Shown here in pieces: positions 26,205 through 37,628 of a DNA stretch of 64,000 bases (its first letter is position 1; every line of letters starts with the position of its first letter). A program made the translations under genes and the position numbers. Below the pieces are notes generated by a model. It saw only the letters and a program-made list of their open reading frames with translations, had not been told where the DNA came from and did no database searches. This stretch comes from Pleurostoma richardsiae (lineage: Eukaryota > Ascomycota > Sordariomycetes > Calosphaeriales > Pleurostomataceae): assembly GCA_030052745.1 (NCBI GenBank), contig JANBVO010000040.1:248001-312000 (forward strand). The letters are read 5' to 3'.

Positions 26205-29200
26205 TCAGCTGTCCCCGCCCTTCAGAAGCGTCCGCAGGCTGACCATCTCCCGCCTGAGCCGCGCGTTCTCCTTCTTCGCCCGCGCCGCCTCCTCTGTCTG
26301 CTCCTTCAGCCGCGCCACGAGCTCCTCCTTGTCCTCGCGGCCCTTGCCCCGCAGCGCCTTGACGATCTTGCCCAGCTCCGAGTTGAACTTCTCGTACAGC
26401 AGCTCGTTCTCCGCCGTCGCCTCCCGGTACAGCTGGTCCACCGCCTTGACCTTGGCCTCCGAGGCCCGCAGCGCCGCGTCCGTGTCGCGCTGCACCGCCG
26501 CCATCCGCTCTGACAGCTCGCGCATCTCCCGCGGCACCCGCTCCTCGAGGGCCCGCACCGCCGCCGTGAGCTGCCGCAGGTCCTGCGTGGCCACCGAGGC
26601 TGCCGAGCGAGGAGGGAGACCGCCACCGCCGCTGCCGCTGCCGCCGTTGACGCGGGCCATGTCCTCTGCGATGCGCGAGAGTTCGGTCTTGAGGCTCACG
26701 TCGACCTCGTCGACCGCGCTCTTCTCGGTCTGCAGACGCTCCCGGAGCTTCTGCGGCGACTGCAGGCGCAGCTTTTGCGTTGTGGAGGATGATCCCTTTG
26801 TAGGGCTAGTGGTAGGGCGCACCGGCGACTCGGAGCCGGAGCGTGGCCGTGACGAGAGCTTCAGGGTCGGGATATTGGATGAGGAGAGCGTCTTGGAATG
26901 TGCACGCTTCTCTGGGGATCTCGCGGGCTGAGGAGGGGTGGGCATCTTCTGGAAGACCTCTGCTACGTTCTCCTTCTGGCGGGGTGAACGCAGTCCGGCA
27001 GGCAGGCCGGACGGTGACCGCAGCGTCTGCGACTGGGGACTGATCGGTATCTTTGACGGTGCCGGGATACGCGGGGCTGAATTGAACTTCTCAGATGTCT
27101 GCTTGGTGATATTGAGAGGCATCAATGGTTTATCCTCTAACGTCGCAGCCGCCATCAGACTCTTGAGGTCTGACAGGGAACTGCGACGCTTCTTCTTGAG
27201 CGACTTCTGCTCAGAACCTTCCCCGGGCTCCCCGATCGTCTCCAGACGATGTGAGGAGGCTGGACGCGTGATGATATCGTCGAACGCTCCGGCCACAGGC
27301 GGCCTATCGCGTGATCCGGGACGCCGCAACTTGTTCGGTCCAGCAGGGTAGCCCATATCGATCGACCTCGACCGGTTGACAGATGCCTTGGAGAGACTAG
27401 CGCTCTCCCCAGTCGCAGGGTTTCGGCCATGCTTGCTCAGACTGCGCCATACCGACGGGCGCTCTCTCTCGTCTTTGCTATTCTGGCGGAGCAGTGTGTC
27501 GAATCCAAGTTTCCTGCGAAGGGAAGACGTGTTTGATGTCATTGATCCCGTTGCAGACTTGTGACTGCGCGTTGTCGAGCTGAGGGACTCGTAACCCGAG
27601 CCCTTGAACTGAAGGCTGGAGCCGAAGCTCGTGTCATCAAATATACGATCACAGTCCTCTACTAATCGGTCAAGGAGGTTGATGTAGTTATGGGCACTCC
27701 CATCATCGACCAGTAACTCGGCAAACGCGAGCGTCAAGGCACCTCTGTCACCGTCGTTGCCGCAGCCATCAAGGAGGTCAGCGAGGAGCTTGATGAGCGC
27801 TATAAAAGCGCGGCGATTTTGAGGAGCCATATCTCCGAAGATGTAATTGACGAAATCGCCAAAGTCTCCAACGACCCTCCGGCTGGCTCGCTCCTGCAGC
27901 AAGTCCAGCGTCTTGAGGGTCATGATGGGTCCCATCTGATCTCGCCAGGCGATGCGCACAAACTTCTCGAACGCGACGAAGACCACTTCTGGTCCCAAGT
28001 CTGACGATGCTTCCCAGTCAAAGGGATTCTCGATCAGCCTGTTGTACAAGTCGTTCACCGACAGTTCGTCTGCCGCTGATCTGTTCAACAGCGTTCGACC
28101 CATGAACTGTCCCTTGCGGGACTGTAGGCAGGCAATGTAGCCGGTGAAGGTTTGCTCCAACCGCACAAGCGGATTCTCTGGGCGGTCGTCATCAATTGCC
28201 ATACGATCTCTACTTCTGATCGAATCAGTGAAGGAGCTGGCCTTCTCCTGGGTTGTCGAACGGCTCAGCGGTGGTGGTGGGAAAACGGTTGCAACAGGAG
28301 TCCGCTGCGCTTTTGAAGTAATATCTGTGACCGTCCCACCGCCAAGGAAACTGGAGAGCAGCTTCACGGGAGACGTTGCCAGGAAAGACCTGGGCCGCTC
28401 TATCCTCGACGAGCAGTTGAGGCCGCGGATGATCTTTGTGTAATAGGAAACAAGGGCAGGGGCAAGCCGAAGATTAGCAACATTGAACTGACTGCTGAGA
28501 AGCTGGATGACTGTGGGATCTGTCAGCTAGTGTGCGCCGGTTTTGTTCTAACGGGAAGAGATCTTACCTCGTCTAGAGAGAGTAGGTAGAAAATCCTCTA
28601 GAGCAATATCATCCGTGTATACCTTGCCATTGAGCCCCAGTGTGTTCATACGAACTCTCCTTAGGTCACCGGCTCTCATTTCTACAACAATTTCCACGCC
28701 ATAATGGCCGACGGGGGCGCTCTTTGTGCCCTTGTCGTTGTCAATGACGACTCTGATCGGGGCAGGCTCTCTGCGTCCTTCGATGAGCTGGACAGCTCCC
28801 TCCTGAAAGACGGCTGCATGCAGGCCCATATTGCTGTCCGGCATACTCACGGACCTCAGGGTCCAGGTAGGAGTCTCGCGCTCGGCTTCGGGAAACCTCG
28901 CTTCGATGCGCGCCTTGACGACGTCTTCGCTCCATCTAGCAGCTTTCCCTTCGAATGACTCCTGCAAGACGAAGCAGCGTGATGTCACAGCTTTACTTGT
29001 GACGTACTCGCCAGCATGTGCACCCTTCATTTCTTGGGTCGAGGTCATCCAGACTAGCCGGCCGTCGGCGGACTCGGAGAACCGGACATCAGCTAGATTG
29101 TGCCATCCAGTAAATGCGGCATCAAAGGATCCACTGCCACCTGCAGCATGGGTCATCGATGCGAGCAGCCCAGCTGGGGATGGCTTGTCGATCTCCCGTA

Positions 29201-30830
29201 GCAGATCGCGTCCTGTGAGCCCATTGGGCGACATCTTTTTCAGGATGACAATGCAGTCAGAGAAAAGCAGGAAAATGCCAGCTCGGTCCTGGATATCGAG
29301 GCTATTCGGTCCTGCAACGTAGGGCGCAGCTAGCTCGACAAAGTCTGCCGCGAGGATCAGACGTCCCTGGGGCTCAAGGTCGAGTGGCCAGCACTCGATC
29401 ATATTCCGCAGACGATTAGTGACGTGAGGTTTGTCCTCTAGCGGGTCGTCCATCGAGCAGATGTTTGCAATGATGTCCCGCGCCCGCAGCATCAGCTGAA
29501 GAGCAGGATGCGTGATGGGCAGACAGCCGACGATCTGATCGATGAGGAGGCTGTACCGTGGTAGTCTCTGGACAGGTTCAATGAGAATGGATCGCATCGT
29601 CTGCTCTCCCGTCTGGGCCACCCGTTGCCTGAAGCTCGACTGCCGATCAAGAAAGCTATTCAGGAGCTGGGGGAAGTGTTGGCTAGCACGAATGTAGTCT
29701 TGGTAACTGTCCGTGAATCTAGGGAACCACTCAAGAAATATCCGGGCCACGGCGAGAGCACCGCTAGGATCCTTGGCCCTGGCTGGGCCGCCGAGTCGTG
29801 CTCCCAAGAGGGGCACCTGCGACTCGATATCCCTCAAGGCGTCCTCTTCCGAGTCGTCCATTGCCTTGCGGAGCTCTTGCATGAAGGCGGAGTTCAGTTG
29901 CAGGATGCGGTCGGCGGATCTCGGGAATAGCTTCTCTATCTCCTCCTCCGTCGGACTCGAGCTGCCAGCGGCGCGGCTCTTTGCGCTCTGACGAAACTCA
30001 TCAGCGATGTGCTTGACCAGCTCGTTAAGCTTGTGAACGTAGCGCTCCTCGGTTTCCATCAGTTCGCTCAGTTTCACCCTCAACTCCATCTTCTGGTCCT
30101 TAGTGAAAGACTTGCTGCGATTGAGCGAGCTCGGTTTCGATGGCGCTCTGCGGAGCCTAGACGTGGGCAAAAACACTGGTTCTCCCCACAGCTTGACAAG
30201 CGGTGTGTACATGCCGTACTGCCTCAGTGTCGGATCCAGGATGTCGTCCTCATCTTCCGGCACCTCCTCCAGCTCGTCCGGCCCCAGCGGCGTGATCGAA
30301 CCGGGCGGCAGGACAAGGTCAATATCCACGTTACTGATGTGCTGCGTCTGGAGGGCATGTTGCAGAATCTGTACCGTCTCCGCGGTGTTCTCCGCCTTGA
30401 CCATGGCCTTCGCCAGATCCGCAGCATGCTGTTCGCCAAACAGCGCCGGCGCGGAGCCGGGCCGTCTTCCACGGGTAGTCGGATACTGATTCTTCAGGTG
30501 GTTCTTGACGACCTCGGGCAGCTCGGCGAAGTACTTGAACAGGCCGAAAGCAAGACCTCTGCAAACCTCGTCGCCCTGGAACTCGCGCGGGAGGTGGCTG
30601 ACGACGCCGTAAAAGGGTGAGTTGGGGGATATCGTGATGCGCGGGAAGGACTGGAAGCCGGCGGGGCTGAAGACGTGGACCTGGATACGGGAGCTGTTGG
30701 CTGTGTAGTTTGCAGTCGTCGACGGCCCGTGGAATATCAGTACGGGCAGGTGGCCCAGTAGGGGATCGTTAGCATAGTAGAGAGTAGCATGCTCTGGCGA
30801 CAAGGCCAGCTCCTCGGTGACTCGAACCAT
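26205..30830 (-). CDS. bud3: BUD3-type Rho guanine-nucleotide exchange factor
   Basis: Two exons, 30830-28568 and 28510-26205, with a 57-nt intron (GTAAGA donor, CACAG acceptor, phase 1), giving 1522 residues. The N-terminus (MVRVTEELALSPEHATLYYA and the LPVLIFHGPS block) is characteristic of filamentous-fungal Bud3. In Neurospora and Aspergillus this protein is an exchange factor for the septation GTPase Rho4 and acts at septation sites. A Dbl-homology domain spans about residues 245-450 (KLSELMETEERYVHKLNELV, PVQRLPRYSLLIDQIV). A PH-like segment follows at about 480-545. The second exon begins IQLLSSQFNVANLRLAPALV and holds a region at about 867-1040 whose pattern resembles a RhoGAP fold. 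After it comes a serine- and proline-rich disordered stretch. The last 120 or so residues form a strong coiled coil ending LRREMVSLRTLLKGG. It shares a divergent promoter with the DCC1-like gene. Confidence 0.93.
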
Positions 30831-31707
30831 GGCGGATCAGCAGGCCTGTCGCATGGCCTTGTGCGCGGCGGTAGCAGAAATGCTCGAGGTGGCCGACGAG
30901 GAGGCCTTGCGGCGGAAGTGAGGGACAGCGACGCGGGAGGATCGACCGCAAGACAAGGACGAGGGCGGGGTTCAAGAATCTCTCTCTTGTAAACAAGTCG
31001 AAGCCCAATGGGCGCGTTGTCGTCGATGACTGCAGGCCGCAGCAGCGCTAATGCCTGTCCTTCGTCAAGCTTGCGTCGTTGATGCACGTAAACTTGGTGT
31101 GGCGCACCGGCGCACGAGGGACGGGACAGAGCTGCAGGAAGCCGGAAAAGTTTCGCGCAAAAGTAAACAAACCACTAGTCGGGTTGCGCAACGATCGGGC
31201 AGCGACGGGCAAATATACGGTGTGCAAAAGATTGTACAAGAAGAAGCGAATGCTGTCGGGGAACCGCGACGACCCCAGGTATGGGTCAAGACCGACTGTC
31301 GACTGTCGAGAGAGTTTTGAGCTGAGGACGGGGGATTTTGTTGACGGTGTCGGTGACGGAGCGGCGTGAGGAGCAGTGGTGGCCCGGGACCCGTATCGGA
31401 GAGTTTGTGTGCCCAAGATCCAGCAAAGCGCGATTCGACGCGTCTAGCGGCCGGCAGACCGAGACAGTGCCCCACTCGTTTTAGATATATAAAAAGAAGC
31501 GGGAGAAAACAAGTGTAAACATTTAATTAATTACCCCACTGTAACCCTGTTCTGTATGTACAGATGTAAGCGTAGATCTGCACCGACCTTGGCTAACGAA
31601 CTGCTCCTCCACCTTTTTCAGCCTCTTAGTTGCCGAATCAAGACATCCCATCCTTCGACCTCATCGGCCAGATCTCGACGTCCCCGCTCTGGACCGGACA
31701 CAACCAG
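30831..31707. promoter_or_regulatory. Divergent promoter region of BUD3 and the DCC1-like gene
   Basis: 877 bp lie between the two start codons. The plus strand has a TATA-like element at about 31485-31495 (TATATAAAAAG), some 220 nt before the DCC1-like ATG and so correctly oriented for that gene. A pyrimidine-rich stretch ending TTTTTCAGCCTCTTAG at about 31613-31628 could be a 5'-leader intron acceptor. Short open frames here are not supported as genes. Confidence 0.5.
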
Positions 31708-32184
31708 ATGTCTAGCCAGAACAACACCGGAATCCCTCTGAGCCACGCCCCCGACGGCGTCGGCTACCGGCTTCTGGAGCTCCCTCCCGAGTTGCTATCC
31801 CTCCTCGAGTCCGACGATCCGTTAACGTCAGTCCCGACTACCCACAACTCGCCATGGAGCCCCAGCGTCCCCACTGACAAGCTACCCCGTAGGCTAACAC
31901 TGGAGTCTTCCCCGACGGTCGGCCTGCTCAGGACGCCAGGCAAGACGTACTCACTGCGGCAGAAGAACACGTCCAACGCGCTCATGCTGCTCTCCGTCGC
32001 CGAGGAGGCACCACCAGCCTCGTCCGGGGGAGAATTGGCGGAGATATCTCAGGTGGGCGTGCACGTCATCGCCACGATGCATGAGACTGTCGAGTTGGTC
32101 CCTGAGGCAGCCGGCGGCGACTCTGCAGCTCCAGCGGCGCCGGCGAGGGGGAAGTGGCACGAGAGGTTCGGCCGGGGCCGGTAG
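31708..32184 (+). CDS. dcc1: Short DCC1-like sister-chromatid cohesion protein
   Basis: Single exon of 158 residues from the ATG at 31708; the frame is open further upstream but has no earlier ATG. The sequence GYRLLELPPELLSLLES, then LTLESSPT, TPGKTYSLRQKN and TSNALMLLS, matches the N-terminal part of the Dcc1 family. With Ctf18 and Ctf8, Dcc1 forms the alternative clamp loader that supports cohesion and replication checkpoint signalling. It ends GKWHERFGRGR. The winged-helix C-terminal half of yeast and animal Dcc1 (roughly 380-400 residues) is absent, and I found no downstream exon before the convergent RBR gene. It may be the normal short form in this fungal group or a truncated gene. There is no frame damage inside the 158 codons. 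Confidence 0.72.
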   Translation: MSSQNNTGIPLSHAPDGVGYRLLELPPELLSLLESDDPLTSVPTTHNSPWSPSVPTDKLPRRLTLESSPTVGLLRTPGKTYSLRQKNTSNALMLLSVAEEAPPASSGGELAEISQVGVHVIATMHETVELVPEAAGGDSAAPAAPARGKWHERFGRGR

Positions 32185-32995
32185 TTGATGGCCGAGAACT
32201 GCTCCGGGTGGGCGGGAAATGCAGGTAGTCCAAGCTGCACAGGGATAGTGCCAATCTGTCTACCTTACAAAGTAGCATGCTGGAACGAGGAGGCAACCAC
32301 ACCGCTGACTCGCTTTGGACACCCGGTTAAACTGAATGACTTATGCTTCTGGCTGCAATATGCTGTGTGGCGACGCGAGGAATATGGGGATGTAACAGCA
32401 GCAGTTCAAGGCCCGCCGTAATCTCCTGAGGACTAAAGAGAACAATATCACAATCCGTATCTGAACCCTTTGATCATTGTGAAAGTGCCATTCATACAAG
32501 AGCTAGTCCTCTAGCTACACAAATTCAGATCTGCCGTGCCCGTATCGCCTAGTTGGCGGTTGAGACCAAAAGCCGTGTCATATCGTGCCATATGCGACAC
32601 ACACCGCCTGTCGTCTCTGCATCCATGACCATTCTCAAGGGCAAGAAGCCCACTCTGATGCAAGCCAACTAGTTATTCGAAAATTCCAATTGCAGTCAAT
32701 GAACGGGGGCGATCACTGTGGTCTGGGTATCATCCTTTCCCCCACAAAAGAAAATGCAAACCCCTGTATACCTTGTCGACCTCTGTTAGTGGGAGCAGAC
32801 GTCGAAACGGGTGTTTGGGGGCTTAAAGGGCCTGTTTCTCGTCCCAGGATCCGGGAAAGAGACTGTGGCTAAGGTGTTCGGCCCCGGCAGACAAGCAACA
32901 TCTGCATCGTCGAACAAGAGAACGCCGGCGGGGACTCTGTTGGCATTCGGCTGTGCTGGAGCATGCCCAGGGGCAGGTAGACCCACAAAGTCCTC
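32185..32995. other. Convergent intergenic region of the DCC1-like and RBR genes
   Basis: No supportable coding frame. I searched it for a continuation of the DCC1-like protein by eye and found none. Confidence 0.55.
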
Positions 32996-35979
32996 TTAGC
33001 GGTCACCGAGGTCATCTTGGAGGTCACCGAGAACCTCTTGGAGATCATCGAGGCCCTCTTGGAGCATATTGATGCCCGCCTGCAAGCCTTCTTGGAGACC
33101 AGCAAGCGGCATAGGTTCCTTAATCCGTAAGTGGCGCCTAGCTTGGAGGATCATGTTTGGAACAACATGTCTTGGGTTGGGAAGCGGTGCAAGAACGTTA
33201 AGAGCTGGAGGCATCATCTGTAGGGCAACTTGTGGCAGTGGAACTCCTTGTCGAAGCTCGGGTGGAAGGCGGGCCCTGGCAGCGACTACTCCGAGCGCGG
33301 GAGCAGGTGCTAGACGATTCGCAATCACATTCGGCTGCACTGCAGGGCCTTGGTCTCGCAGTCTGTGATGTGGATCGTTAACGAGAGCTGCGGCCCTGTC
33401 TTGAGCTTGATTTCTGCCGTGCTGCTTCTGGTCCCTGGCAGCATCAAGCTGATCCCTAGCAGCTGCCCTCTGGTCTCTGGCAGCAGCCTGATGGTCTCTA
33501 GCAGCAGCCTGATGGTTCCTAGCAGCAGCCTGATGGTTCCTAGCAGCAGCCTGATGGTCCCTAACAGCAGCAATCTGGTCCCTTGCAGCATCAAGCTGTT
33601 CCCTAACAGCAGCCTGATGGTCCCTAGCAGCATCAAGCTGATTCCTAGCAGCGGCCAGCTGGTCCCTAGCAGCGGCCACGGCCTCGTTTCTCTGTCGAAT
33701 TCCATGCTGCCTATGGTGCTCCTGTAGTGCCATTATCTGACATTGCAACGCATTCATCTGAGGTCTAAGATCAGGGTCCGGACGAAGAGGCTCGCGTCCG
33801 CCCATATCCGGAATGTGAGGAGCTATAGCACGGCCACGTGCTCCTACACTTTGTTAGCAGAAATCAATGAGTAAAGGCCTGGATCAGTGCATGGAAAAGC
33901 AGAAGGCAGGTGAGCGCACCTGGAGCGGCAAAGTGGGGTGCGTGTTGGGCCGGCACATATGGGCGGAAGCCCTCGTTCTTCTTGCGTTTCTCGTCGTCGG
34001 CCTTAACGTTTTCCGATACTTTGATCTCGAGCGCTCCGGCATCAACGCCGGGATTTTCGTCCACGACTTGTTTACGTGCGGCTTCCTCAGCAGCGCGGAC
34101 TTCGTTCTCGTGGCGCTGCTGCACACTATCAAACAGGGGACAGTTGCCAGCCTTTCCGCCTCGGCTAGCATCGTCGAAATGATTGTAGTCGCAAGACTTG
34201 TGGCAGACGTAGCACTGGACATTGAAGCATCCATTGCGGGTGCATGTCATCTTGTTGCATCCGTGTTCCTTGATGAAGGGAGTACCACCTATCATTGTCA
34301 GCACCGATGGAAGGTTGCATCATAAAACTATTTTCCAGCGAACTTACATTTGTTGCAAGTTCGAATGAGGGCGGCGGACATGGCTTCTTCGATAAGGCGT
34401 CGTGCCGAGATGCCATTATCTCTTGCTGCCTCCTCACATGACTTGGGAACATGAGTCTCCTCGCGGCAAAGGCGGCAGCTGACAAGCTCGCAGTCCGGGT
34501 TCTGGCAGCGGAACTCCTTGTTGATTTCCACAGATGGGTACTCTGCGGCAAAGGGGCAGAAAGGACAGGTCTCGAGGTTTTCGATCCCCGCCATTCTCAG
34601 CATCGCTTCCTGTTCGATCCGCTCTAGAGCGACCTTCGTTTTCTTGTCGAGGAACAGGTCCCGCTGAGCTTGAGAGAATCCAGCGTTGCACTCATCGACC
34701 GACATGCAGTTCAGCTCATACTTGGACAGCCCAATCTGACTCTCTGCCATCAGGCGGCAGCATTGTCGGCAGAACCACTAATTCCATACACCATTAGCAA
34801 ATGCCTGGTACGCCACGAGAGGGAGAGGGGTGTAATGGAGAAAAAAGCTGTACATGGACATCCTCGCCATTGCACTGAACCATTCTGCTCATGGCAAAAT
34901 CGTCGTAGCAGCATCCGCAGCTTGCGACAGTCCCGTCACGTTTAGCGGCTTCAAATTCCTCAGCCTCTCTGGCCCGTTCCTGTCGGTCGACGCTTGACTT
35001 AGCGACCATGAAAATCCGAGCATTTCGAGCAGCGCGGAACTCCTCGAGCGCCTCCTTCTCTCCTTCATCCTTGCATGTACGGATGGTCTCATCAAGCTTC
35101 AGGTGGGTGAACTTCTCCTGCATCTTGATCTGGTTTTTGTGCTTCAGTTCAAGCGTTTGGTCGCGGGGTTCAGCAACACGTTTGTCCAGCGCAAGGTAGG
35201 TGGGAAAGAGGAGGTTGCCGTGGTTCTCGAAAGAAGCATACAAATCCTTGCAGTAGACATTGGGGAAGTCTTGCTGGAGGAGAGATTTGCTGATCACTGT
35301 TAGAAACCGTGCGCTTCTAAGCAGTTGCGGAGAAGGGCTTGGGGAAAGAAGAAACAGTGTCCAGTCTGGCCAAGGCTCGAGCAGCTGCCACGACGGGTGT
35401 CCATGATGGGCTAACGGGAACGTACCTCAGTTTGATGTAGGTGTCTGCCTTTTCTCCTTTGCGCCGCTCCTCGTTGTCAAACTTCCGGGCGGCCTGTTTG
35501 TTTTCGTTCTCGACACCATCCTCGTCATCGCTGTCGTCCTGGCTTCGCTTGCGCTTACGGGAGCCTCGGGGCCTCGTTGGGTACGGCTCTCCATTCTCCG
35601 ATTGGTCCAGGAGTGTCGTGATGATCAATTCATGAGAGTTGCCGAGTGCATCGATGGTGCGCTCAAGGAAGTCCGGACAGATATCCGGGAACACCTCAAG
35701 GACAATTTCTTTGCAGGTAGCCCTGCTACCCTCAACTCCCGCGTCCACACAGTCATCTCCCGCACTCATACCCTGGTCTCCGACACTCATACCGGCACCC
35801 TCTTGCTGAACAGAAGGAGCAATATGCATATCACTGCTGCATACACGACGAGGATTGAAGAAGGGTTTTTCTTTGTTGCCGACTTCCCTGTCGTGTCTTC
35901 TCTCGGAAGAAGATGCTCTGCGCTTCAATCGTGATGGTTGGAAAACCCGCTTACTTGTCAGACAGAGCACGTTTCCCAT
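32996..35979 (-). CDS. RBR (RING-IBR-RING) E3 ubiquitin ligase, RNF216/TRIAD3-like
   Basis: Five exons: 35979-35426, 35289-34854, 34777-34348, 34288-33920 and 33843-32996; phases close, giving up to 878 residues. The first in-frame ATG is at 35979 and another at 35829 (MHIAPSVQ), so the N-terminus is uncertain. A CUE-like ubiquitin-binding helix set lies at about residues 86-115 (FPDICPDFLERTIDALGN). RING1 starts at CGCCYDDFAMSRMVQC and ends WFCRQCCRLMAE. The IBR covers CPFCPFAAEYP to CRLCREETHVPKSCEE. RING2 is TCNKCGTPFIKEHGCNKM with its likely catalytic cysteine in HGCNK (about residue 484), so it should act as a RING/HECT hybrid. Two introns interrupt zinc ligand regions (junctions at VH/WFC and within the TCNKC codon). 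The C-terminal 280 residues include twelve 7-residue repeats, AR[DN]XXXA, encoded by a 21-bp minisatellite, and end in leucine-rich heptads. Confidence 0.88.
33000..33100 (-). repeat. Second imperfect 21-bp repeat at the RBR 3' end
   Basis: About four degenerate units with a CTTGGAG core recur roughly every 21 bp on the plus strand. On the minus strand they encode leucine heptads such as MLQEGLDDLQEVLGDLQDD, the last residues of the RBR protein. Confidence 0.7.
33422..33673 (-). repeat. In-frame 21-bp minisatellite, about 12 copies
   Basis: Twelve adjacent 21-bp units (plus-strand core GCAGCAGCCTGATGGT) lie in exon 5 of the RBR gene. Each encodes one heptad of pattern AR[DN]XXXA, for example ARDHQAA, ARNHQAA, ARDQLDA and VRDHQAA. 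The central units are nearly identical and the outer ones diverged, as expected for unequal exchange within an array. Loss or gain of units keeps the frame. Confidence 0.93.
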
Positions 35980-37628
35980 ACTTGATTGGCAAGGGCAAGG
36001 ACGTTAGTAAGACTCTGTTTGTGAGGAAAGAAACGAAAGGGCAGATGGTGGGAAGAACAATGCACGCTCTGGTCTCAGAGCAGAGGTCGAGCCTGGGAGG
36101 AGGTCGAGGCGCGACAGAATGAAATAGGTAAGGGCAGCAGCAGCAGCCGAATTAAGGAAGTGAGTTGGAGACAGAGGGTTCTTCCTTGCCCAAGTTGCAC
36201 AGGCAGGGAAGGCAGCGAGGATTAAGAGAGATGAAGACGCATGATGTAGAAGTGAATGAGGTGTGGTGAGGAGTCAAGAGGACGCCAGCGAGCAGAACCG
36301 ACAGCCGCCAAACTCAATCAAATAAGCAAACTCAAAACCCTGGCAGTGCTGCGAACGAGCGAGACAAAAGTAGGACGACATGCGCGGAGGCAGCAGGAAC
36401 GCCGGGGGAACACCAAGGTATCGTATTGTGCGAGGAATCCAGCCGGAAGAAGTGCGCAAACAAATGAGAATGCTGGCAAGAGGTCGGGACTCACCACTGG
36501 CAGGGCCGATTCTCTCTCTGGTCCTCGACGCTAGAGCTGCAATGCCTCGAGACGCTGAGGTATCGCAGCTCAGGACAGGCTGGAATTGAAACGGTCCGTG
36601 TTCTTGTGAGGGTAAGACATGAACGGTAAATGTGGACGACGGCAAAGAAGGATGGAGAGAGGGTAGGAAGATGGAGAGGCCAGGCGCTGAGCGCGGGTTG
36701 TCCTGCGGCCCCGGATGATTGACTGACTGAGAGGTCGTTGGTTGTTGGCCCTGGAAGCGCCTTGCTCTTGCCTACTGAGGAGCCGAGACAGACAGCAACG
36801 CCGAAGTGAATATTGTAGCGGCGCTGTCTAAGTAAGGTACCTCAAGGTCGGCAAGGTAGGCTGAATATTCAGTAAAATACCTGGCTGGGTACCTGAGGTG
36901 GGTGGTAGCTACAGAAGGAAAGAAGGAAGGAGCGGCTCTGTCCCCAGCTCCTTCCTGCCCATGTCGGCAGCGGGTGCACTCTGTCTCGCCGGTCGGTCGG
37001 TCGGTCTCATTCACTCTGTTCGTCCCCAGATCAGTCCATCAGTGACTTATCTGTGGGGATGAGTGGCTCGAGCAGCTATCGTACGTGCAGGGAGACTAAG
37101 TAACTCACTACTAAGGTACCTAGGTCAAGTACCTGCTCACGATCACTAGTGCGTGCACCTTTTAGCTCGGTTCCGCGCTGGTGCGCGGCTATTTATGGGC
37201 ACTGGTTTCCTAAAAGAGTAGTACCGCAATACGTTAACCCGTACATACAAATATGTCACTGCCAAGCTGCTGGATAAATCGACAACCATCAACAGTAATA
37301 ATCACCTTTCACGCTTCACCCTTATAATCACGCTCTCATGTTTGCGTATGGTTATATTCCGCTAGTAGGTGAGGTGGCCTGTAGATTCCTTCCACAGCTT
37401 GACTGCTTCTTTCGGCAACCCCCCAGGTACCGAGGTACAGTACATAGGTATCTAGACTATCAACCCCCATGCCCGCGACTCCGCCGGGCTCATCATTAAG
37501 GTAGGTAGGTATGTAGGTACCTGACATAAGAGCGGCCGAGTACTGGAAAACAGTTCCTTATCTTGTACGGGTCTCAAACACCGTGGTGAGGACGCAACAT
37601 CCTGACGAATGAAGGCGACCATGGTGAA
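35980..37628. other. Intergenic region between RBR gene and RAD4, with GGTACC-rich segment
   Basis: 1.65 kb with no supportable gene. It should hold the RBR promoter and the RAD4 3' untranslated region, since both genes run on the minus strand. A 0.7-kb part is unusually rich in GGTACC and TAGGTA words, and 36989-37005 holds about four CGGT units. Confidence 0.55.
36836..37521. repeat. Cluster of GGTACC/TAGGTA short motifs
   Basis: GGTACC occurs at 36836, 36888, 37115, 37426 and 37516, with further GTAGGTAGGT and AGTACCT words between them. About 0.2 would be expected by chance in this length. Such words are a familiar feature of intergenic DNA in several Sordariomycetes; their role is unknown. 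Confidence 0.75.

Noticed and set aside
26205-28367. The two large minus-strand frames at 26205-28367 and 28548-30830 as separate genes
   Set aside because: A 57-nt intron with GTAAGA and CACAG joins them in frame, and together they match the length and order of Bud3.
33350-33727. Plus-strand frame with repeated SSSLMVP units
   Set aside because: It is the antisense reading of the 21-bp minisatellite; the minus-strand frame is part of the spliced RBR gene with closing phases.
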